From the NCBI GenBank assembly GCA_965227035.1, contig OZ245724.1, positions 3,100,001 through 3,164,000 on the forward strand: 64,000 nucleotides of DNA, read 5' to 3'. Below, one piece after another: positions 9,601 through 17,419 of this stretch. Positions within the stretch are counted from its first letter, which is position 1. Every line of letters starts with the position of its first letter. The translations under genes and the position numbers were made by a program. This stretch comes from CBDDFQ01 sp965227035 (GTDB taxonomy: Bacteria; Pseudomonadota; Gammaproteobacteria; Burkholderiales; Burkholderiaceae_C). The notes under the pieces are model-generated. The model worked only from the letters and a program-made list of their open reading frames with translations, was not told the origin of the DNA and ran no database searches.

Positions 9601-9900
9601 GGTGCCGAGTTTGAAGGTGACGGTCAAAGTCATCAGGCCGTCGGTAGTTGCCTGGCTGCTCATGTAGAGCAAACCTTCGATGCCGTTGATCTGTTCTTCG
9701 ATGGGCGTTGCCACGGTTTCAGCAATGACCTTCGGATTTGCGCCCGGATAGTTGGCGCGCACCACGATCGAAGGCGGAATCACGTCCGGGTATTCCGAGA
9801 TCGGTAGCTTGCCCACCGAAATCAGTCCTCCCAGGAATATGAGTAGCGACAGCACGCCGGCAAATATCGGCCGGTCGATGAAAAACTTGGAGATGTTCAT
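6655..9900 (-). CDS. RND multidrug efflux pump, inner-membrane transporter (AcrB/MexB type, HAE1)
   Basis: The product is 1081 aa, within the usual size of 1030-1080. It opens with the signature MNISKFFIDRPIFAGVLS and SEYPDVIPPSIVV. The proton-relay pair lies in VDDAIVVVENVERN (transmembrane helix 4, near residue 407). The relay lysine lies in VGLSAKNAILIVEFA (helix 10). A gate-loop-like segment PPPPVQGLGTTGGF is present. These mark a hydrophobic/amphiphilic efflux type drug exporter in the inner membrane. It sits between its fusion protein and channel genes in one operon. No dedicated TetR repressor lies next to it. The C-terminal tail is Gly/Ala-rich and slightly long. Confidence 0.96.
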   Translation of the reverse strand: MNISKFFIDRPIFAGVLSLLIFLGGLISVGKLPISEYPDVIPPSIVVRANYPGANPKVIAETVATPIEEQINGIEGLLYMSSQATTDGLMTLTVTFKLGTDPDKAQQLVQNRVARAEARLPEEVRRLGVVTVKSSAEVNSVVHLISPNGRYDMAYLRNYALLNVKDRLARVPGVGDVQLFGSGDYSMRVWLDPQKVAERGLSASSVLAAIREQNVQAAAGVVGASPGLQGIDVQMSVNAQGRLQNEEEFGDIIVKTERDGAVTRLKDISRIELGSADYALRSMLNNKDAVAVLMFPAPGSNAIAISDGVHEVMEEIKKSFPDDMTYEVVYDPTRFVRSSIESVITTLFEAIALVVLVVILFLQTWRASIIPLLAVPVAVVGTFAVMNIFGFSINALSLFGLVLAIGIVVDDAIVVVENVERNIEAGLTPLEATYKAMREVTGPIIAIALVLVAVFVPLAFISGLTGQFYKQFALTIAMSTVISAINSLTLSPALAALLLRKHDAPKDWLTRGMDKVFGRGFALFNKAFRRGSDAYGNGVKTVVNRKAIVFIVYLVLAAATVGLFKLVPSGFVPAQDKQYLIGFAQLPDGATLDRTEDVMRRMGDIVLKQPGVAHAVQFPGLSINGFTNSSNSGIVFVPLKDFVDRKGPGMTANEIAAKLNQDFGQIQDAFIAIFPPPPVQGLGTTGGFKLMLEDRASLGYDAMDAALKAFMEKAYKTPELTGLFSSYQVNVPQLFADIDRTKARQLNVPITDVFETMQIYLGSAYANDFNKFGRTYTVRVQADAAHRARAEDIGSLKVRSTTGEMVPLSALMKVTPTFGPERAMRYNGFLAADVNGGAAPGYSTGQAQDAVARIAAETLPKGITYEWTDLTYQEIIAGNSAALVFPIAILLVFLVLAAQYESLTLPMSIVMIVPMGLFAAMFGVWLSHGDNNVFTQIGLIVLVGLSAKNAILIVEFARELEFEGFTPVQAAIEASRLRLRPILMTSMAFIMGVLPLVLAHGAGAEMRSAMGIAVFSGMIGVTAFGLFLTPVFYVALRKLTGNKPLKQHGPAPHIETGPVGGAGAGAAGVQAQPAAQIGFHE

Positions 9901-9961
9901 GGCTCTTCTCGTGAACGGTTATTTGTTGTTTTTGTAGAAAGATTGGTAAGCAGTGCTGCGC

Positions 9962-11209
9962 TCAAGAATTCGTCGCCAGCTTCACCGGCTTGTTGGCGTG
10001 ATCGATCTCTGCCTTCGCAGACATCTCGACCACTTGCGGTGCTACCAAAGATCCCGGACGAATACGCTGCAGTCCGTTCACCACAATGCGTTCGTTCGCC
10101 TTAAGACCGCTCTTGACGACACGCAATCCATTGATCGATGCGCCCAGCGTGACTTCGCGATAGGCGGCCTTGTTGTCGGCATCGACCACCAGCACGAACT
10201 TCTTGCTCTGGTCGGTACCGACCGCGCGTTCGTTGATCAGCAGCGCACTCATCTTGGAGGTTTGACCCAGGCGGATATGCGCGAACTGACCCGGCATGAG
10301 CGAGCCGTCCTTGTTGTCGAACACCGCACGTGCGCGAACGGTGCCGCTCTTTGCATCGACCTGGTTGTCGACCAGTTGCAGCTTGCCGGTGAATGGAGTG
10401 TCGGTCGTTGCCGAGGTGCCCATCTGCACAGGAATGCGTTCGATGTTGCGCGAAGCGCCGTTGCCGCCCGCGTCTTTCAACGCCTTGGACACGACCTCCT
10501 CGTCTGCATCGAAGCTTGCGTAAATCGGGCTCACCGAGACCAGCGTCGTCAGCACCGGAGCGCTCGCACCAGCGGCCACCTGATTGCCCACGGTGACTTC
10601 CAGCTTGCCAACGCGGCCTGCGACCGGCGCACGAACCTGGGTGTAGCTCAGGCTCAGTCGAGCCGATTGCAGCTCCGCTTGCGCTGCACGCAAATTCGCA
10701 TCGGCTTCGCGTCCACCATTTGCACGCTCGTCGAACTCACGCTTCGAGATCGCCTGCTCGTTCCACAGACGCTGCGAGCGATCCTGCTCGCCCTTCGCTT
10801 GCGTCAGTCGTGCCTGCGCTGCAGCAACCTGTGCTTCCGCGCGTTCGACATCGGCTGCGAATGGAGCAGGATCGATGGTCAGCAGCAAGTCGCCCTTCTT
10901 CACCAGAGAGCCTTCCTTGAATTGCACCGACTGGATGACGCCTGCGACTCGCGATCGAATGTCCACACGATCGACCGCTTCGAGTCGTCCGGAAAATTCA
11001 TCCCAGATCGATACTTCGCTTTGAACCACTGTTGCAACCGACACCGGTGTAGCGGGCGGCGCAGCTGGCGCGCTCTGGGCTTGCGTGCCCTGTACGCCGA
11101 ACAGAATGGCGGAAAAAGCGATCACCGCACTCGCAGCGATCGTGATGGTGAGTGCGCGGCCGCGCGAAGCGTTTGTATTGAAACTGGTGCTGGTGTTGTT
11201 GTCGTTCAT
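9962..11209 (-). CDS. RND efflux periplasmic adaptor (membrane fusion protein)
   Basis: The product is 415 aa. One N-terminal membrane segment (about residues 20-40) precedes the periplasmic part and no lipobox cysteine is seen, so it is anchored by the helix or cleaved. A biotinyl-lipoyl half-motif reads RVAGVIQSVQFKEGSLVKKGDLL, and its partner is VRAPVAGRVGKLEVTVGNQV. A coiled-coil hairpin (ADVERAEAQVAAAQARLTQ) lies between them. It is first in the efflux operon, 61 bp before the pump gene. A stem-loop at 11297-11320 separates it from the upstream esterase-like gene, so the operon probably has its own promoter in 11210-11296. Confidence 0.95.
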   Translation of the reverse strand: MNDNNTSTSFNTNASRGRALTITIAASAVIAFSAILFGVQGTQAQSAPAAPPATPVSVATVVQSEVSIWDEFSGRLEAVDRVDIRSRVAGVIQSVQFKEGSLVKKGDLLLTIDPAPFAADVERAEAQVAAAQARLTQAKGEQDRSQRLWNEQAISKREFDERANGGREADANLRAAQAELQSARLSLSYTQVRAPVAGRVGKLEVTVGNQVAAGASAPVLTTLVSVSPIYASFDADEEVVSKALKDAGGNGASRNIERIPVQMGTSATTDTPFTGKLQLVDNQVDAKSGTVRARAVFDNKDGSLMPGQFAHIRLGQTSKMSALLINERAVGTDQSKKFVLVVDADNKAAYREVTLGASINGLRVVKSGLKANERIVVNGLQRIRPGSLVAPQVVEMSAKAEIDHANKPVKLATNS

Positions 11210-11296
11210 GGTCTATCCCTCAAAAGTAAAAGGCAAAAGAAGTCCCTCGGCGCGTAATCGCCGATTCAAAAATTTCGTTCTGGTGATTTCAGAAAA

Positions 11297-11320
11297 CTGC
11301 GCGTCGTCCCCTACGCGCAG
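11297..11320 (-). terminator. Probable rho-independent terminator of the esterase-like gene
   Basis: CTGCGCGT at 11297-11304 pairs perfectly with ACGCGCAG at 11313-11320 across an 8-nt loop. Read on the minus strand the stem is followed by TTTTC, a short T-run. It starts 9 bp after the stop at 11329. The T-run is weak, so an operator for the efflux operon is an alternative. Confidence 0.5.
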
Positions 11321-11328
11321 CTGCTATC

Positions 11329-12174
11329 TCAGGAAGGTGCGGATGCCTTCTCGTGCAAAAACAATTTCAAATATTGCTGGATGTCCGCAGTGCACTGGCA
11401 GGTTTTCTCGCATTGCGCATCGAGCGATTCCGGCCATCCGGTGTTCTGAAAAATATGAGTGGTCACATTGCTGCCGGCCTTGCTCAGGCGATCCGCGTAA
11501 GCCAGCGCTTCGTCATGCATCGGGTCGTCACTCGATGTGAGGATGAGCGCGCGCGGCATGCCAGCAAGCCGCAACATCTGGCTGGGCACTGCGTAAGGAT
11601 GATCGATATCCATCGGTCCCTGCAGATAGTCGCACCAGCCGCGCGCCCACTTGCTGTCGGTGCATTCACCCATGCAACTGCGGAGGGAGGCTGTGCCGGT
11701 ACGCGGATCGAGCATCGGCGTGACCAGGATTTGCCCGGCCAGCGGAGGGCCCAGACGGTCTCGCGCCATGACGGCAACTCCTGCTGCCAGATTGCCACCT
11801 GCTTCTTCGCCTGCAACGAACAGGGGTGCATTCGCGCCGCCGAGTTTTGTTTTGTTCTTGGCTGCCCATTGCAGGGTTGCGAAGCCGGCTTCCACCGCTT
11901 GCGGGAACGGATTTTTGGGTGCGAGTGGATAGTCCACCGACACAACCACCGCTCCGGCCGATGCAATCAAACGGCTGAGGCGCGATCCGGTATCGAGATC
12001 GCCCGTCGTGAAGTTGCCGCCATGGAAATGAACGACGACCGGCACCGCCGACGGAACCGCGCCAGCCTTGGGCTTGGTTCCGTAAATGCGAATGCCGATG
12101 CTGCATCGGCCGACGTCGACGGTAGCCGTCTTGGTCGGGATGCTTTCCAGCATGTTGATGGGGTCGTTGTCCAT
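11329..12174 (-). CDS. Alpha/beta hydrolase-3 (HSL/esterase) family protein with a degenerate active site
   Basis: The product is 281 aa from the ATG at 12174; the longer frame to 12330 would overlap the LysR gene. The fold is that of hormone-sensitive-lipase type esterases: an oxyanion block HFHGGNF near residue 50, VVVSVDYPLAPKNPFP, and the acid region SSDDPMHDEALAYADRL. The nucleophile elbow, normally GDSAGG, reads GEEAGG with Glu at position 124 in place of serine. The usual C-terminal histidine block is replaced by FQNTGWPES. The fold should be kept but classical serine hydrolysis is unlikely. It may be a binding protein or a decayed enzyme. No Shine-Dalgarno site is clear upstream. Confidence 0.82.
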   Translation of the reverse strand: MDNDPINMLESIPTKTATVDVGRCSIGIRIYGTKPKAGAVPSAVPVVVHFHGGNFTTGDLDTGSRLSRLIASAGAVVVSVDYPLAPKNPFPQAVEAGFATLQWAAKNKTKLGGANAPLFVAGEEAGGNLAAGVAVMARDRLGPPLAGQILVTPMLDPRTGTASLRSCMGECTDSKWARGWCDYLQGPMDIDHPYAVPSQMLRLAGMPRALILTSSDDPMHDEALAYADRLSKAGSNVTTHIFQNTGWPESLDAQCEKTCQCTADIQQYLKLFLHEKASAPS

Positions 12175-12283
12175 GAGAAGTAATGTAGGTAGGTTGATGC
12201 GTTGCACAAAGGGGCTAACTTGCAGTTCAGTGTTTCCCGGAATCGAACAATGACGACACGGTGACTGCGCACATTGGCTGCGT

Positions 12284-13192
12284 CTAGAAGTGCGGATGAT
12301 TGGAGAACAGGTCGACTGTCCAGTCGACAAAAGCCCGAACCTTGGCGCTCAGGTGCCGGTTGGGCGGATAGACGACGTAAATTGGGAAAGGCGGGAATAG
12401 CCAGTCCGGAAGAACCTCGACAAGCTTGCCCGATTCAAGATGCTCGGTGGCATGAAACCTGGCGAGCTGCGAAATACCCAGCCCAGCCAAAGCTGCATCC
12501 ACCACCGCATTCGCTTCATTGATCGAAATCCGGTGCTTCGCCTTGAACTCGATCGACTCCCCGTCTTTCTCGAAGATGTTCGCGAAATGCTTACCAGTGC
12601 GCGCCGAGAAATAGTTGATAGGCACATGCCCCTGATCATCGAGATCTTTCGGATGCTTGGGCACGCCATACCTTTTCAGGTAGTCGGGCGAAGCTGCCGT
12701 CACCATGTGAATGCTGCCGACGCGGCGAGCGACGAGCGATTGCTCCATCAGGTCACCGCCGCGAATCACTACGTCAACGTTGTCTGCGATCAGATCGACC
12801 GGGCGATCCGATACCCCCACGTCGATCTGTATATCCGGATATCGCTCGCAGAAGCTGGGAAGCTGCGGAATGATCACCAGCCTCGCGACCGACGTCGGAA
12901 TGTCGATCCGCAATCGCCCGCTAGGGTTCTGCTGCGAATTCGACATGCTCGCCTCGAGTTCGTCGAGCTCCCCCAGCAATCGCATCGCACGCTCGTAATA
13001 CACCGCACCAGCAGGCGTGACCGTGACCGATCGCGTGGTGCGATTGAGCAGCTTGACCTTCAGGTGCGATTCGAGGTTCTGAATATGCTTGGTAACCGTG
13101 CCCTTGGGCAGGTTCAGCGACTCCGCCGCCTTGGTGAAGCCCCCCGCTTCCACCACCCGGTTGAACACCCTCATCCAGGAAATTTGATCCAT
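12284..13192 (-). CDS. LysR family transcriptional regulator
   Basis: The product is 302 aa from the ATG at 13192, starting MDQISWMRVFNRVVEAGGF. The recognition helix region is AAESLNLPKGTVTKHIQNLE. The C-terminal effector domain includes GRLRIDIPTSVARLVIIPQL and GLGISQLARFHATEHLESGKLV, typical of the group of LysR proteins that regulate quinone oxidoreductases or efflux genes. It is on the same strand as, and upstream of, the esterase-like and efflux genes, so it might regulate either. This is positional inference only. Confidence 0.9.
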   Translation of the reverse strand: MDQISWMRVFNRVVEAGGFTKAAESLNLPKGTVTKHIQNLESHLKVKLLNRTTRSVTVTPAGAVYYERAMRLLGELDELEASMSNSQQNPSGRLRIDIPTSVARLVIIPQLPSFCERYPDIQIDVGVSDRPVDLIADNVDVVIRGGDLMEQSLVARRVGSIHMVTAASPDYLKRYGVPKHPKDLDDQGHVPINYFSARTGKHFANIFEKDGESIEFKAKHRISINEANAVVDAALAGLGISQLARFHATEHLESGKLVEVLPDWLFPPFPIYVVYPPNRHLSAKVRAFVDWTVDLFSNHPHF

Positions 13193-13348
13193 GTGTCTTG
13201 ACCGCCGTACAGTTGATTGGTGTCGTGGCGCTCCCACCCCAACTGCCGGAAGGTAGCGCAAATGGCCCATTTGCGGGCAAAACGCGAATAATCAACCGAT
13301 ACGGGCTGTCCGTATAAGCACAAACAAGGTTTGCATTCCGAGAGCCAG

Positions 13349-13876
13349 ATGAGTCTTTTCTCCTCCGTAATGGGGCCGTCCTTCGAAAAACTTCACCCCG
13401 CACTGCAGAAGTTTCACTCCATGAAGAGTGCTCAGGAGTTCGCAGGCGAAGTCCGCACGTCAGCACCGACCTCTTTTTTTGCGAAGCTGTTGGCGATGCT
13501 GTTGGGCTCGCCACTTGAAGCCTCAACTGGACCGATCAGGTTCACGCTTCACGTATCGCCATCTCAAGAGCGATGGACGCGTGAATTTCCGGGAACGACG
13601 ATGAAGTCGGTTCTGACGGCCGTCGATGGAAACGTCACAGAGAAGCTCGGTGCAGCAACTCTCACCTTTCGAGTGATCGAGACGGGGGGTGCGCTGGAGA
13701 TGCAACTCGCGAAAATGAAATTTCTCGGCATATCTTGCCCGGGATGGCTTTTGCCGCGAATCGTTGCCCGTGAAGAGGGGCGGGACAACGGCCTCGGTTT
13801 CACAATCAGCGCACACGTGGTTTTGATCGGACAAGTCGTCGGCTACGAGGGATACCTCGACATTCCTAACTCTTGA
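13349..13876 (+). CDS. DUF4166 domain protein
   Basis: The product is 175 aa. I chose the ATG at 13349, preceded by GAGAG; a TTG at 13331 is possible. The segment FEKLHPALQKFHS and later GTTMKSVLTAVDGNVTEKLG and FLGISCPGWLLPRI resemble the DUF4166 family, which is often fused to saccharopine-dehydrogenase-like or epimerase domains but stands alone here. Its biochemical role is unknown. No signal peptide or membrane segment is seen. It converges on the VOC gene with an 11-bp overlap of the 3' ends. Confidence 0.75.
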   Translation: MSLFSSVMGPSFEKLHPALQKFHSMKSAQEFAGEVRTSAPTSFFAKLLAMLLGSPLEASTGPIRFTLHVSPSQERWTREFPGTTMKSVLTAVDGNVTEKLGAATLTFRVIETGGALEMQLAKMKFLGISCPGWLLPRIVAREEGRDNGLGFTISAHVVLIGQVVGYEGYLDIPNS

Positions 13877-14288
13877 ACCTCACATATCCCTCTTCCGAAA
13901 TCTCCCACTTCGGGTTGTGCGCGATCTCCCAGACGTGACCATCGATATCGGACACGTTGCCCGAGTACCCGCCCCAGGGCAGAGGCGTCGCCTGACGCAG
14001 CTTCTTTGCACCGAACGACACCATTCGCCCGATGAGGGCATCGACTTCTTCGCGGGAACCCACGTTGTGGCCCAAGGCCATCTTGTGACCTTCGACCACG
14101 CTTTTGGAGTGAATGTCCGAATCGAAAGATGCACGGGACCAGAGGCCGAGCACGAATCCGTTGAACTGGAAAAAGACGACATCGCCGTCGTCGAACACGG
14201 GGGTCCAGCCCAGCGCGTCGACATAAAAAGCCTTCGATTTGGCGAGATCCGATACCGGAAGGGTGATGACTGAAACCTGTTGCTGCAT
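13866..14288 (-). CDS. VOC (glyoxalase/bleomycin-resistance fold) family protein
   Basis: The product is 140 aa from the ATG at 14288, with AAGGAG well placed upstream. The vicinal-oxygen-chelate pattern is visible: VITLPVSDLAKSKAFYVDALGW at the start and SDIDGHVWEIAHNPKW at the end, where H and E would be metal ligands. Single-unit VOC proteins of this size act as glyoxalases, dioxygenases or drug-binding proteins. The context does not decide which. It is divergent from tctD across about 200 bp. Confidence 0.82.
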   Translation of the reverse strand: MQQQVSVITLPVSDLAKSKAFYVDALGWTPVFDDGDVVFFQFNGFVLGLWSRASFDSDIHSKSVVEGHKMALGHNVGSREEVDALIGRMVSFGAKKLRQATPLPWGGYSGNVSDIDGHVWEIAHNPKWEISEEGYVRFKS

Positions 14289-14488
14289 AGCTTGACTCCT
14301 TTGCGAATACATGGAAACCAGCCTAGCCCAACAGTGCCGGGAATCGTGCTTTCACAAGTAAGCGACGTAGCGTGCGTATCGGCCGAGCCCCGGCCAAAAA
14401 CTCGACTTCGTGAAAGATTGCCAAGTAGCGATTCCGCAAAAGGAAGAGAATCTGCCCACCGTCATGTACTTCAGACCCTTCAAAGACT

Positions 14489-15181
14489 ATGCGACTCTTA
14501 CTTGTTGAAGACGAAACCGAAATGGCATCCTGGCTGGTGCGTGCATTCAAACAAAGCGGCTACGTGCCCGATCACGCACCCGATGCCGCAACTGCGGAGT
14601 CGCTGCTGGCTGGCAACGATTACGACGCCGCCGTGCTCGACCTTCGTTTGCCGGACAAACACGGGCTTTCCATCCTTGCCGATATGCGCAAGAGCGGAAA
14701 CCGCACACCGGTCCTCATCCTTACCGCGCAGGGATCTCTGCAGGACAAGGTCAAGGGCCTGAATCTCGGTGCCGACGACTTTCTGGCAAAACCTTTCGAT
14801 ATCGAAGAACTGGAAGCGCGACTTACCGCGCTCGTCCGGCGCAGCCGGGGCAACAATGCGCACACCGAACTCGTCTGCGGCTCGCTCTCATGCGCGCACG
14901 ACAGCCGCGCGTTCACGCTGGGCGGCAACCTGCTGGCGTTGACGCCGCGTGAATCGGCAGCGCTTTATGTGCTGCTCTCGCGTAGCGGCGCGCCGGTCGA
15001 GAAAACCCTGCTCTCCAATAAAGTGTTCCCCGCCGATAGCAATGCCGGACCCGATGCAATCGAACTGGTTCTGCACCGTCTTCGCCGCAAGCTCACCGGC
15101 GGCGATGTGCGTATCGTCACGGTGCGTGGCCTCGGCTACATGCTCGAAGCGATCACCAGCGAAGACGCGACCGTCCACTGA
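14489..15181 (+). CDS. tctD: TctD-like OmpR-family response regulator
   Basis: The product is 230 aa. The receiver domain has the acidic pair E7/D8, the phosphorylation site D51 in AAVLDLRLPD, T79 in LILTAQG and K101 in FLAKPF. A C-terminal OmpR/PhoB winged helix follows (about residues 130-222), with LTPRESAALYVLLS and DAIELVLHRLRRKL. It is followed 18 bp later by a sensor kinase and then by tctB-tctA. That order identifies it as the regulator of tricarboxylate uptake. It would activate the tct genes when TctE senses citrate-like acids; the ligand is inferred from the family. Confidence 0.88.
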   Translation: MRLLLVEDETEMASWLVRAFKQSGYVPDHAPDAATAESLLAGNDYDAAVLDLRLPDKHGLSILADMRKSGNRTPVLILTAQGSLQDKVKGLNLGADDFLAKPFDIEELEARLTALVRRSRGNNAHTELVCGSLSCAHDSRAFTLGGNLLALTPRESAALYVLLSRSGAPVEKTLLSNKVFPADSNAGPDAIELVLHRLRRKLTGGDVRIVTVRGLGYMLEAITSEDATVH

Positions 15182-15199
15182 TTGCGGTAGTTCGCCGGT

Positions 15200-16732
15200 T
15201 TGAATCGCCTCCTCGGTCTCTTCAGTCGTTTCGGCATTCGGGCACGGCTGCTGACGCTGCTGCTGCCTGGCGTCGTCGGTCTGCTCGTTCTCGATAGCCT
15301 GAACGACTATCGCGCCGAGCGCGCCCTGGTGCAGAACACCTTCGACTCGGCCATGCTCGAGTCGGTCTCGATTCTCCAGAGCAGCATGGCAGTGGCTCCC
15401 GATGGCAGCCTGAAAATCAACGCGCCTTTTCTGCTGCAGACGATGATCGATTCGAACCGCGCGCAGCACAAACACGTGCACGTTGGCGTGACACCGCGCG
15501 ATGGCGCAGGACAGGCAGCACGCGAGGTAACGCTGCTCGGCGATGCCGTATTGCCCCTGCCGCCGCGATCACCCACGCCAGAGGCCAGATCGGTCGGACC
15601 TTCGGCGGTCGCGTACGACGCAATGGTGGATAGCGAGCCGTCGCGCATCGTTGCACTTCGAACCCAGGTGCAGGACGGAGGCGGCAAGCCTTTCGATCTG
15701 TTGATCCAACTGGCAGAAAGCACCGCCCCGCGCGATGAAGCCCTGGCCGCTTCCCTCAGGCAGCAGCTGATTCGCGACGTGCGCATGGTGCTCGTGACCG
15801 TTTTGCTGGTATGGCTCGGCATTCTCTGGTCTTTGCAACCACTCGAGAAACTTCGGCGGTCGGTTCTTAAAAGCAAAGGTCACGAGCTCAAGCCTCTCGA
15901 CACCAGCGACGTGCCCCATGAGGTGGCGCCTCTGGTCGACGCAGTGAACATTCATGTGGCGAGCTATCGCGAATTGCTGGATCAACAGTCGCAATTCCTG
16001 GCCGACGCTTCCCATCAATTGCGCACGCCGCTGGCCATCATGCTGACCCAGGCCGGCGTTGCCTTGCGCGAGAAAAACCCCGATGTGATGCGCGAAACGC
16101 TTCGGGCCATGGTCGCCCAGATTTCGCGCAGCCGGCGTCTTTGCGAGCAGCTACTGTCACTTGCTCACGCAAGCGATGGCGTGGAGCCGTCCGACGCTCC
16201 GGCGCTGGTCGACCTCAACGCGATCGCTCGCGATGTGGTGCTGCAGTATTTGTCGTTGGCGCACGAGAAGAACCAGGATCTGGGATGGGTCGACGCGAGG
16301 GAGAACGACGCCCGGGCCGACGCCGGCGGAATCGCAGTTCCGGTCATGGCAAACGGTCTGGAGTTACACGAGGTGTTGTCGAACCTGGTTCACAACGCAA
16401 TCGTCTACACCCCGCTGGGCGGCAACATCACGGTAATGACCAGCATCGGCAACGGACGAGCAATGGCGGAGGTTCGCGACGACGGGCCGGGCATAAGCGA
16501 GGAACGTCGGGTCGAAGTGTTCGAACGCTTCCATCATGGTGGCACTTCGCTTGCCAAGAGCACGCACGGCGCCGGTCTGGGCCTTTCGATCGCCCGGGCC
16601 TACGCGCGTCGAAACGGCGGCGATATCGAGCTGGTCACGGTCGATAAATCCGACGCGAACAAACGCGCCGGATTGCGCGCCATCCTCACTCTCCCGCTGA
16701 GCGACAACGCTTCTTCTGCCTCCTCCATCTGA
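15200..16732 (+). CDS. tctE: TctE-like sensor histidine kinase
   Basis: The product is 510 aa from a TTG at 15200, the only usable start after an in-frame TAG at 15188. Transmembrane segments lie near residues 13-30 and 195-215, with a periplasmic sensor between them. The H-box SHQLRTPLAIM has the phospho-acceptor His272. The ATP-binding boxes are NLVHNAIVYTP (N), DDGPGISEERR (G1) and THGAGLGLSIARAY (G2). It partners the adjacent response regulator. The last codons (DNASSASSI) are encoded by the first of three tandem 24-bp repeats, so repeat growth may have altered the C-terminus. Confidence 0.9.
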   Translation: MNRLLGLFSRFGIRARLLTLLLPGVVGLLVLDSLNDYRAERALVQNTFDSAMLESVSILQSSMAVAPDGSLKINAPFLLQTMIDSNRAQHKHVHVGVTPRDGAGQAAREVTLLGDAVLPLPPRSPTPEARSVGPSAVAYDAMVDSEPSRIVALRTQVQDGGGKPFDLLIQLAESTAPRDEALAASLRQQLIRDVRMVLVTVLLVWLGILWSLQPLEKLRRSVLKSKGHELKPLDTSDVPHEVAPLVDAVNIHVASYRELLDQQSQFLADASHQLRTPLAIMLTQAGVALREKNPDVMRETLRAMVAQISRSRRLCEQLLSLAHASDGVEPSDAPALVDLNAIARDVVLQYLSLAHEKNQDLGWVDARENDARADAGGIAVPVMANGLELHEVLSNLVHNAIVYTPLGGNITVMTSIGNGRAMAEVRDDGPGISEERRVEVFERFHHGGTSLAKSTHGAGLGLSIARAYARRNGGDIELVTVDKSDANKRAGLRAILTLPLSDNASSASSI

Positions 16733-16785
16733 GGCAGTTCTGCCTCCTCCACGTGAGGCACTTCTGCCGCCTCCGCGTGACGCAG
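16714..16785 (+). repeat. Three tandem 24-bp repeats, each with an internal dyad
   Basis: The units are 16714-16737, 16738-16761 and 16762-16785. Each begins TTCTGCC and has CTGCCTC-like and GAGGCAG-like arms around a CTCCxxxT core. The arms pair perfectly in unit 1, with one mismatch in unit 2 and more in unit 3. The array starts inside the tctE 3' end, includes its stop codon, and precedes tctB by about 195 bp. It could form three stacked hairpins that attenuate or stabilise the transcript, or be a protein-binding array. Confidence 0.75.
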
Positions 16786-16884
16786 GCTACCGGCCGGACG
16801 ACCGGAATTACCCGGTGAGTGATTACACGTATTTTGGGGGCGAGCTTTCAATTCGAAAGCCGATTGGAAGCCTCGCTTTTTACG

Positions 16885-16918
16885 ATCGCGTCCAACCCGA
16901 ACCTCCTATGGACGCGAT
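16885..16918. promoter_or_regulatory. Inverted repeat upstream of tctB (candidate TctD operator)
   Basis: ATCGCGTCC at 16885-16893 and GGACGCGAT at 16910-16918 are perfectly complementary with a 16-nt spacer, about 63 bp before the tctB ATG. Position and symmetry suit a regulator site, with TctD the natural candidate. A hairpin in the leader is the alternative. Confidence 0.4.
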
Positions 16919-16980
16919 GTGACACGGCCATGAAGCGACGGGGACGAAACCCGCAATTTCTGTCACTCAAAGTAGTCGAA

Positions 16981-17403
16981 ATGAACAATCGAAATCTGGT
17001 CAGAGGCATCTTCCTCATGGCCATTGCCCTGCTCTTCGGGGTTCTAGCCCTGAGATACAACATCGGTCAGCTCAGCCGCTCCGGCCCGGGCATGTTCCCG
17101 CTGCTGATCAGCTCCTTCCTGTTCCTGATCGGTTTGCTCAGCCTGGTTCGCTCGTACTACGTCGAGAAAACCGTCCTCAGCTACAACGTCAAGAACATTG
17201 CGTTGATCATGGCCGGCCTCGGCGGCTTCGCTGCCATCTCGACCTACGTGAACATGATCGCCGGCATCGTCTGGCTGGTGTTCATCACGACGTTCGCTGG
17301 AACGTCCTACTCGGTCATGCGAAACATCAAGATCACTGCCGGTCTGATCGCCATCGCATTCGCCTTCCGAAACTTCCTCGGCCTGAACCTGCCGTTGTTC
17401 TGA
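16981..17403 (+). CDS. tctB: Tripartite tricarboxylate transporter, small membrane subunit TctB
   Basis: The product is 140 aa from the ATG at 16981; an open frame reaches back to 16819 but lacks family similarity there. Four hydrophobic segments are visible (about residues 8-22, 36-54, 71-88 and 92-130). The motif SRSGPGMFPLLISSFLFLIGL is characteristic of TctB. It forms the membrane complex with TctA, encoded 16 bp downstream, for sodium- or proton-driven uptake of di- and tricarboxylates. Its periplasmic receptor TctC is not adjacent. Confidence 0.9.
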   Translation: MNNRNLVRGIFLMAIALLFGVLALRYNIGQLSRSGPGMFPLLISSFLFLIGLLSLVRSYYVEKTVLSYNVKNIALIMAGLGGFAAISTYVNMIAGIVWLVFITTFAGTSYSVMRNIKITAGLIAIAFAFRNFLGLNLPLF

Positions 17404-17419
17404 TTGAGATTGAACCAAG

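Noticed and set aside
7117..9807. Plus-strand 896-codon open frame
   Set aside because: It is the antisense shadow of the RND pump gene. Its His/Arg/Asp-rich translation has no domain pattern, while the minus-strand frame is a complete AcrB-type pump.
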